This document shows positions 1 through 5,236 of a stretch of DNA of 6,416 bases, piece by piece; position 1 is the first letter of the stretch, and the number at the start of each line of letters is the position of its first letter. Under the pieces are notes generated by a model. The model made no database searches and was not told the origin of the DNA. It saw only the letters and a program-made list of their open reading frames with translations. This stretch comes from an uncultured Gemmiger sp. (GTDB lineage: Bacteria > Bacillota > Clostridia > Oscillospirales > Ruminococcaceae): NCBI GenBank assembly GCA_959018215.1, contig CAUEKL010000139.1:1-6416 (forward strand). Reading direction: 5' to 3'. A program made the translations under genes and the position numbers.

Positions 1-1
1 G

Positions 2-2578
2 GCAGGCGCCGGGCAGAATCCCCCGCGGCCGCCCCGCCGCCCCAAAAACAAGACCCGCCGCCGCGCGGTGCTGCTGTGCGCCGTCTGTGTGCTGGCGGTG
101 CTGCTGACCATCGTCATCGTGGTGGTGGCCGGGCGGGACCGGGGCCCCAAGGAACCCGCCGTGCCCGATGTGGGCAATGCCGCCGGTGCCTGGGCCAGGA
201 ACGAAAACGGCTTTTACTTCAATGACGCGGGCGAGGTCATTCTGCCCGCGGTGAAAAAGGGCATCGACGTGTCCAAATACCAGGGCGAGGTGGATTGGGA
301 GAAAGCCCAGGCCGCCGGCATCGACTTTGCCATCCTGCGCTGCGGTTTCGGCAGCGAGTGGAACGGGGAAGGGGAGTACGCCCAGGACGACGAGTATTGG
401 GAGCGCAACGCCGATGAGTGCACCCGGCTGGGCATCCCCTTCGGGGCGTACCTCTACTCCTACGCCACCACCGAGGAGCAGGCCCGCAGCGAGGCCGACC
501 ATGTGGCCCGGCTGCTGGGGCTGAAGGCCCCCGACCACGAGGGCCTCACCGACTATACCTCCAAAGCCTACAAGCTGGACTATCCGGTGTACTACGACCT
601 GGAGGACAAGGCCATCACCGGACTGTTCCCCGACGAGATGGCCAAACTCACCGCCGCCTTCTTCGACCAGCTGGAAAAATGGGGCTATACCGGGGAGCAG
701 GGGGTCTATGCCTCCCTGAACTGGACCCGGGGCCGCCTGATGGACGCGGGCTTTGATGAGTGGCGGGACAATTTCTGGATCGCCCGCTTCAGCTCCGACC
801 TGGGCTACACCGGCCCCTACACCATGTGGCAGGCCAGCTACACCGAGCCCGGCGCCGATTACGGGGTGCAGAGCGAGACGGTGGACATCGACTTTGTGAT
901 GGAGGAGCTGCTGCTCACCGGCATCACCGACGCCAAGGCTGCCGCTGCCCAGCCCAGCTTCACCAACGATACCTATACAAACGAACTGTGGCTGGGCGCC
1001 GCCAAGGACAAGGTCACCCTGACCACCGACGAAGTCACCGAGAAGGAGGGCGGCCAGCGGGTGTTCTGGACCTCCAGCGACGAGAACGTGGCCACCGTGA
1101 ACAAGAAGGGCGTGGTCACCGCCAAGGGGGACGGAACCTGTACCGTCACCGCCACCCTGGCCGACGGCCGCCAGTCCGCCGCCGTCACCGTGCGGGTGGG
1201 GGAGGTGACCGTGCCCGTCTACGCCACCGGCAACCTGCGGGGCGTCACCGACAACGGCACCGTCACCCTGGCCGACGTGGCCGCCCTGGCCTCCGGCACC
1301 GACGCCATCCTGCTGGATGCGGGCGGCAGCGTGCAGGGCACCGCCAACACCAGCCTCACCGGCGGCATGGATATGACCTCCTCCTTTGCGGCGGCGGGGT
1401 ATGACCTGCAGGCTTTCGACGGGGTGGACCTGGCCTTCGGGGCCGAGCGGCTGCTGGACGACGTGGTCACCGCCAACGGGCCCTCCCTGGCCGCCAACCT
1501 CCGCAGCACCGAGGGCGCGCCCCTGCTCTATCGCTCCACCTGCTGGAGCCGCAACCGCATCTCCAACGGTATGAACTACACGGTCCAGCGGGCGGGCAAG
1601 ACCATCGGGTTCTTCTCTCTGGCTTCCACCGGCAACTACGCCCACGCGGCGGGCATGTCCGCCGACGACCTGGCCCAGACCGCCTCCGAGCAGGTGGCCG
1701 CCCTGAAAGCCGCCGGCGCCCAGGCCATCCTCTGCATCGCCGGGCCGGACACCGACGTGACCCCCATCCTGAACGACCTCAGGACCCTGGGGGTGAACGC
1801 GGTCATCAGCGCCAATGCCGCCGGGACCGACGCTTCCGGCAGCCTGCCGGTCGTCGCCGTGAACAGCGGCCTGGACAGCGTGGGCAGCCTGGAACTGGTG
1901 TTTGACGCCCGGGGCGGTGTGAGCGTGCGCAACCCCCAGACCCTGCCCGCCGCCACCCTCCAGGCCAACCGGGATTCTCTTTCCCAGGAGGCCCGCACCG
2001 TCTACGATTCCACCACCGAAAGCCTGTCCAAGCTGGCGGCAGGGGACACCGAGGTGGCGGGGCAGACCCTCTTCACCTTTGAGAAAGGCAAAAAGACCAT
2101 CTCCTTCGGCAACTATGTGGCGGAGGTATACCTGGCCTACGCCGACGGCGACAAGGACAACTGGCAGAGCCTGGAGGACGGCCTGGCCGACCTGCCCCTC
2201 ACCGCCGTGGCCGGGGGCGTGACCCAGCCGGAGTACGGGGAAATCACCCGGGGCACCCTGCTGAACAGCCTGCCTGCGGGGCAGCGGGTGCAGCTGGTCA
2301 GGACCACCGCCGAAGCGGTGGCCCAGCTGCTGGACAGCGATACCGTCACCCAGACCTACGCCGACAGCCTGGTGGGCTATGAGGCGGAAGGGGACGCCCT
2401 GCTGGTCACCGATACCGGGACCCTGCGCACCCTCAGCGACCAGAATTACACCGTCCTGCGGGATTACGGGGATGTGTTCTGGGATGTGCGGATGAACATC
2501 AACGACCGCACCAACAACTTTGCCGAATCGTTCGTGCTGCCCGACGCCCCCGCCTACGGGGCGGGCCGGGTGAGCTGA
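2..2578 (+). CDS. Membrane-anchored GH25 lysozyme with Ig-like domain and degenerate 5'-nucleotidase-like C-terminal half (5' partial)
   Basis: Probable surface muramidase that cleaves peptidoglycan. The frame is open to the left edge, so the GTG at 68 is not the true start: 22 further codons precede it and give an Arg/Lys/Pro-rich cytoplasmic tail before the membrane helix. Numbering from that GTG as residue 1: hydrophobic helix 1-21; GH25 domain about 65-283, with GIDVSKYQG at 65-73, the catalytic DxE as D177-L-E179, WQ at 254-255 and the closing VDID at 272-275, so the lysozyme site looks intact. A Big_2-like Ig domain follows (about 308-378, with WTSSDENVATV). Residues about 382-620 and 640-810 follow the layout of a UshA-type metallophosphoesterase and its 5_nucleotid_C domain, but metal-binding motifs are replaced (see findings). 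The second half is therefore probably a binding or structural module, not a nucleotidase. Stop TGA at 2576. It ends 55 bases before the next gene on the same strand, so the two may share a transcript. Confidence 0.9.
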   Translation, partial: AGAGQNPPRPPRRPKNKTRRRAVLLCAVCVLAVLLTIVIVVVAGRDRGPKEPAVPDVGNAAGAWARNENGFYFNDAGEVILPAVKKGIDVSKYQGEVDWEKAQAAGIDFAILRCGFGSEWNGEGEYAQDDEYWERNADECTRLGIPFGAYLYSYATTEEQARSEADHVARLLGLKAPDHEGLTDYTSKAYKLDYPVYYDLEDKAITGLFPDEMAKLTAAFFDQLEKWGYTGEQGVYASLNWTRGRLMDAGFDEWRDNFWIARFSSDLGYTGPYTMWQASYTEPGADYGVQSETVDIDFVMEELLLTGITDAKAAAAQPSFTNDTYTNELWLGAAKDKVTLTTDEVTEKEGGQRVFWTSSDENVATVNKKGVVTAKGDGTCTVTATLADGRQSAAVTVRVGEVTVPVYATGNLRGVTDNGTVTLADVAALASGTDAILLDAGGSVQGTANTSLTGGMDMTSSFAAAGYDLQAFDGVDLAFGAERLLDDVVTANGPSLAANLRSTEGAPLLYRSTCWSRNRISNGMNYTVQRAGKTIGFFSLASTGNYAHAAGMSADDLAQTASEQVAALKAAGAQAILCIAGPDTDVTPILNDLRTLGVNAVISANAAGTDASGSLPVVAVNSGLDSVGSLELVFDARGGVSVRNPQTLPAATLQANRDSLSQEARTVYDSTTESLSKLAAGDTEVAGQTLFTFEKGKKTISFGNYVAEVYLAYADGDKDNWQSLEDGLADLPLTAVAGGVTQPEYGEITRGTLLNSLPAGQRVQLVRTTAEAVAQLLDSDTVTQTYADSLVGYEAEGDALLVTDTGTLRTLSDQNYTVLRDYGDVFWDVRMNINDRTNNFAESFVLPDAPAYGAGRVS

Positions 2579-2615
2579 ACGCCGAAAATACCACCATTCC
2601 AACACACGCCACTGC

Positions 2616-2627
2616 GGGAAGGAAGGG
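2616..2627 (+). promoter_or_regulatory. Ribosome-binding site of the beta-CASP nuclease gene
   Basis: A purine run, GGGAAGGAAGGG, ends six bases before the ATG at 2634. It supports that ATG as the start. The 55-base gap between the upstream stop and this start shows no obvious terminator hairpin, which fits read-through from the lysozyme gene. Confidence 0.7.
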
Positions 2628-2633
2628 AACACC

Positions 2634-4265
2634 ATGAAACTGACCTTTTTGGGTGCCGACCGTGAGGTGACCGGCAGTTGTACTTTGCTGGAGACCGGCG
2701 GGCACAAGCTTCTCATCGACTGCGGCATGGAGCAGGGGAAGGACACCTACGAAAACGCCGACCTGCCCTGTGCCCCGGGGGAGATCGACGCGGTGCTGCT
2801 GACCCACGCCCACATCGACCACTCGGGGCGGATTCCCTACCTGTACAAAAACGGCTACAAGGGGCCCATCTACTCCACCGACGCCACCATGGACCTGTGC
2901 GGCATCATGCTGGAGGATTCGGCCCACATCCAGGAGCAGGAAGCGGAGTGGAAAAACCGCAAGGCCCAGCGCAGCGGCCGGGACCTGGTGGAGCCGGACT
3001 ACACGGTGGAGGACGCCCTGGCGGTGATGGCCCAGTTCAGGGCCCAGCCCTACGGCAAGCGGGTGCCGATTGCAGACGGGGTGGAAGCCTGCTTCACCGA
3101 CGTGGGGCACCTTTTGGGCAGCGCCTCCATCAGCCTCTATGTCACCGAGAACGGCAAGACCGAGACCATCGTCTTTTCCGGGGACATCGGCAACCTGAAC
3201 CAGCCCCTGCTGCGGGACCCCCAGTACCTCACCGACGCCGACTATGTGGTCATGGAATCCACCTACGCCGGGCGCAGCCACGGCCCCAAGCCGGACTATG
3301 TGGGGGAGCTGACCGCCATTCTGCAGCGCACCTTTGACCGGGGCGGCAATGTGGTCATCCCCAGCTTTGCGGTGGGCCGCACCCAGGAGATGCTTTATTT
3401 CATCCGCCAGATCAAGGCGGAGGGGCGGATCAAGCACCACGACGGGTTTGAGGTCTACGTGGACAGTCCCCTGGCCAGCAAGTCCACCACCATTTTCCGG
3501 GAAAACTATTCCGAGTGCTACGACGAGGAAGCCCTGGCCCTGGTGCACAAGGGGGAAAACCCCCTGCAGTTCCCCAACCTGCGCATCAGCGAGACCAAGG
3601 AGGACTCGGTGGCCATCAACGCCGACCCCAACCCCAAAGTCATCATCTCGGCTTCCGGCATGTGCGATGCCGGGCGCATCCGCCATCATCTCAAACACAA
3701 CCTCTGGCGGGAGGAATGTACCATCCTCTTCGTGGGGTACCAGGCGGGCGGGTCCCTGGGCCGGGCGCTTTTGGAGGGCATCGACGAGGTGAAGCTCTTC
3801 GGCGAGACGGTGCAGGTCAATGCGGAGATCGCCCAGATGTCGGGCATGTCCGGCCACGCCGACCACGAAGGGCTGCTGCGCTGGATCCACAGCTTTGCCC
3901 CAAAACCGGGGTTTGTGTTTGTGAACCACGGGGAGGACGCCGCCTGCGCCGATTTCGCCAATGCCCTGCAGCTGGAAGGCTACGCTGCCGAAGCCCCCTA
4001 CAACGGCAGCGAGTATCTGTTGGGCGGGGGACAGGTGCACTGCGTGGCCCCCGGCAACCGGGAAAAGATCGTGCCCAAGGAGCCCGGCGCCTCCACCGCC
4101 CCCGAAGGCTACAAATCCCGCCGTGCGGCGGCGGCTTACGAGCGGCTGGTCAACATGGGCAAGCGGCTCATGGTGGTCATCGAGCACAACCGGGGCGGCG
4201 CCAACAAGGACCTGGCCCGCTTTGCCAGCCAGATTGCCTCGCTGTGTGACAAGTGGGACCGGTGA
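2634..4265 (+). CDS. Beta-CASP metallo-beta-lactamase-fold nuclease (YSH1/CPSF-like, COG1236 type)
   Basis: A complete 543-residue protein, probably a cytoplasmic zinc-dependent ribonuclease. It starts directly with the metallo-beta-lactamase fold (MKLTFLGADREVTGSC). Visible motifs in order: D29 in LLIDCG (motif 1), HAHIDH at 58-63 (motif 2), H159 in GHLLGSAS (motif 3), D184 in FSGDIG (motif 4); then the beta-CASP insertion with E208 in VMESTY (motif A), the histidine pair 351-352 in GRIRHHL (motif B) and H408 in MSGHADHEGL (motif C). NHGE at 431-434 is the usual C-terminal RMMBL signature. All expected metal ligands are present, so the enzyme should be active. No N-terminal KH domains of the archaeal type, and no long RNase J C-terminal domain; residues after about 480 form a short alpha-helical-looking tail. 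The family includes 3'-end processing endonucleases and exonucleases; the exact substrate cannot be read from sequence. It is second in a likely two-gene transcription unit, and a repeat hairpin begins 27 bases after its stop. Confidence 0.93.
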   Translation: MKLTFLGADREVTGSCTLLETGGHKLLIDCGMEQGKDTYENADLPCAPGEIDAVLLTHAHIDHSGRIPYLYKNGYKGPIYSTDATMDLCGIMLEDSAHIQEQEAEWKNRKAQRSGRDLVEPDYTVEDALAVMAQFRAQPYGKRVPIADGVEACFTDVGHLLGSASISLYVTENGKTETIVFSGDIGNLNQPLLRDPQYLTDADYVVMESTYAGRSHGPKPDYVGELTAILQRTFDRGGNVVIPSFAVGRTQEMLYFIRQIKAEGRIKHHDGFEVYVDSPLASKSTTIFRENYSECYDEEALALVHKGENPLQFPNLRISETKEDSVAINADPNPKVIISASGMCDAGRIRHHLKHNLWREECTILFVGYQAGGSLGRALLEGIDEVKLFGETVQVNAEIAQMSGMSGHADHEGLLRWIHSFAPKPGFVFVNHGEDAACADFANALQLEGYAAEAPYNGSEYLLGGGQVHCVAPGNREKIVPKEPGASTAPEGYKSRRAAAAYERLVNMGKRLMVVIEHNRGGANKDLARFASQIASLCDKWDR

Positions 4266-4292
4266 GTTCCGGCAAGCGGCTGCCTCCCATAA

Positions 4293-4338
4293 GCCTCCCC
4301 TGTGTAAGGGGAGGTGCCGCGCAGCGGCGGAGGGGTTG
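4293..4338 (+). repeat. Palindromic repeat, copy A (type 1)
   Basis: A 46-base unit containing two hairpins: CCTCCCC paired with GGGGAGG around the loop TGTGTAA, then GCCGC paired with GCGGC around the loop GCA, ending in GGAGGGGTTG. Copy B differs from it by a single base in the first loop (T versus C). It lies 27 bases after the stop of the nuclease gene, so its first hairpin may define or protect that transcript's 3' end, but no run of T follows the stem, so it is not a standard intrinsic terminator. Confidence 0.9.
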
Positions 4339-4620
4339 TAAGCTTTCTTTGATTTCTTGCTTCCGGGCTGTCTGGGTAACGGCTGCCAGCCGTTGACTCT
4401 TTCCTTTTCGTGCCCGAAAAGGAAACGAAAAGGGCCCACCGTTCCGATGCGGTGGACGCCGGCCGGGGCTGCGGCCCCGGACCCCGAGATGCGGCCACCT
4501 ACCGACGGCCTACTCAGGCCCTGGGGGCCTGAGCAAGGAAAATGATTTGAAATGGCGTGGACCGGAAGGCCGTTGGTAACGCGGAAAAAGGTGGCTGATT
4601 TAGCTATAACCTAGCCAAAA

Positions 4621-4666
4621 GCCTCCCCTGTGCAAGGGGAGGTGCCGCGCAGCGGCGGAGGGGTTG
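4621..4666 (+). repeat. Palindromic repeat, copy B (type 1)
   Basis: Same 46-base unit as copy A, in the same direction, with loop TGTGCAA in the first hairpin. It closes the plus-strand composite element. With copy C, 46 bases further on in the opposite direction, it could pair into one long stem. Confidence 0.9.
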
Positions 4667-4712
4667 GTAAGTCTGCGGTATTTCCCGTTACCGGGTAATA
4701 GCACTAGGTCCA
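4667..4712. other. Central spacer between the two inverted elements
   Basis: 46 bases between repeats B and C, which would form the tip of the large palindrome. The only structure seen is a small hairpin, CCCG/CGGG with loop TTAC (4684-4695). No gene or promoter was recognised in it. Confidence 0.5.
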
Positions 4713-4762
4713 CAACCCCTCCGTCAGCCTACGGCTGCCAGCTCCCCTTGCACAGGGGAGCC
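4713..4762 (-). repeat. Palindromic repeat, copy C (type 2)
   Basis: Read on the minus strand: GGCTCCCC paired with GGGGAGC around TGTGCAA, then CAGCC paired with GGCTG around GTA, ending in GGAGGGGTTG. The two ends match copies A and B, but the second hairpin has a different stem sequence. It forms the distal end of the minus-strand composite element. Confidence 0.9.
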
Positions 4763-4900
4763 TGTCTCTGCTCCCATAAGCAACCGTCACCGGGCAATGG
4801 TATGAAAATCCATTCCTTGCTCACCGGTCCCCAGACCGGTGAATAGGCCGTCGTGAGGTGGCCGCATCTCAGTGGGGGCAAGGTTCCTCACCCAGCCATT

Positions 4901-4988
4901 GGCCGCTGTGCGCGGCCAGAATATTTCGGAATCAACGCTGCGCGTTGTTTTTTGCATCGTGCTGCGCACGATTTCGCAGCATAGCTGC
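4901..4988. other. Row of four short perfect hairpins
   Basis: Within the part unique to copy 2, four perfect inverted repeats occur within 88 bases: GGCCGC/GCGGCC with loop TGTGC (4901-4917), CAACGC/GCGTTG with loop TGC (4933-4947), ATCGTGC/GCACGAT with loop TGC (4956-4972), and GCAGC/GCTGC with loop ATA (4976-4988). On the minus strand, the direction of the element, the middle two read as C-GCA-G triloops, the same loop as in the second hairpin of repeats A and B. Confidence 0.75.
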
Positions 4989-5117
4989 TCAGGCAAAAAG
5001 CCGCAGCCCTGGTCGGCGGCCGCCGCATCGAAACGGCGGGACTTTTCGCTTCCTTTTGGTCACAAAAGGAAGGACTCTCCGGCAGACTACCGTTACCCCG
5101 TAAGCCAGGCGGTAAAC

Positions 5118-5168
5118 CAACCCCTCAGTCAGCCTGACGGCTGCCAGCTCCCCTTGCACAGGGGAGCC
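5118..5168 (-). repeat. Palindromic repeat, copy D (type 2)
   Basis: Minus-strand repeat nearly identical to copy C, with loop GTCA instead of GTA in the second hairpin (CAGCC/GGCTG) and a CTGAGGGG end in place of CGGAGGGG. It starts the minus-strand element and lies 68 bases before the proposed start of the membrane-protein gene. Confidence 0.88.
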
Positions 5169-5221
5169 AATCTCTACCCCCAAAAACACAAATTCCAACC
5201 CATGCGGAGCACCCCCCGCAG

Positions 5222-5229
5222 AAAGGCGG
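5222..5229 (+). promoter_or_regulatory. Ribosome-binding site supporting a TTG start
   Basis: AAAGGCGG, one base from the AGGAGG consensus core, ends seven bases before TTG at 5237. It is the only ribosome-binding-like run near a usable start that keeps the first membrane helix. It sits in the loop of a weak GAAA/TTTC hairpin (5221-5233), and just before that is a TGCGG/CCGCA hairpin (5203-5220). Confidence 0.45.
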
Positions 5230-5236
5230 TTTCCCT

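Larger units (their letters stand above)
4293..4666 (+). repeat. Composite structured element, copy 1 (repeat A - body 1 - repeat B)
   Basis: A 374-base unit bounded by two same-direction palindromic repeats. Its body contains, in order: a 7-bp hairpin AACGGCT/AGCCGTT (4378-4394); an 11-bp perfect hairpin TTTCCTTTTCG/CGAAAAGGAAA (4400-4425); a 6-bp hairpin CCACCG/CGGTGG (4436-4455); a GC hairpin CCGGGGC/GCCCCGG with loop TGCG (around 4463-4480); and a 9-bp hairpin CTCAGGCCC/GGGCCTGAG (4513-4533). Most of this recurs on the opposite strand in copy 2. No reading frame in it looks like a protein. It resembles a non-autonomous, structure-forming repeat; whether it is transcribed or mobile is unknown. 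Confidence 0.7.
4713..5168 (-). repeat. Composite structured element, copy 2 (repeat D - body 2 - repeat C)
   Basis: A 456-base minus-strand counterpart of the element at 4293-4666. Shared parts: the hairpin CTTCCTTTTG/CAAAAGGAAG (5049-5072), CCGCCG/CGGCGG (5020-5039), the block at 4844-4870 that matches 4486-4512 in reverse complement at 25 of 27 bases, and a 9-bp hairpin TCACCGGTC/GACCGGTGA (4821-4842). It differs by about 130 bases (4871-5000) that replace only 11 bases (4475-4485) in copy 1. No protein gene is credible on either strand. Confidence 0.7.

Noticed and set aside
68..70. GTG at 68 as the start of the lysozyme gene
   Set aside because: The same frame is open to the left edge, encodes a basic tail typical before a membrane anchor, and there is no ribosome-binding site before this GTG; the true start is outside the window.
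4294..4345. Intrinsic terminator after the nuclease gene
   Set aside because: The CCTCCCC/GGGGAGG hairpin is strong, but is followed by a second GC-rich hairpin and not by a T-run; I leave it as a possible transcript end without calling a terminator.
2499..4439. Long open frame on the minus strand opposite the nuclease gene
   Set aside because: It is low-complexity in composition, has no recognisable domain, and is the antisense shadow of a well-supported beta-CASP gene with all motifs intact.
4573..4610. Promoter made of TTGGTA and TATAAC
   Set aside because: The spacing is 26 bases, far from the usual 16-18, and it would fire into the repeat block more than 600 bases from the next gene.
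4293..5168. CRISPR array
   Set aside because: Only four repeats, of two subtypes, in opposing directions and separated by unequal long intervals that are themselves homologous; none of this fits a CRISPR array.
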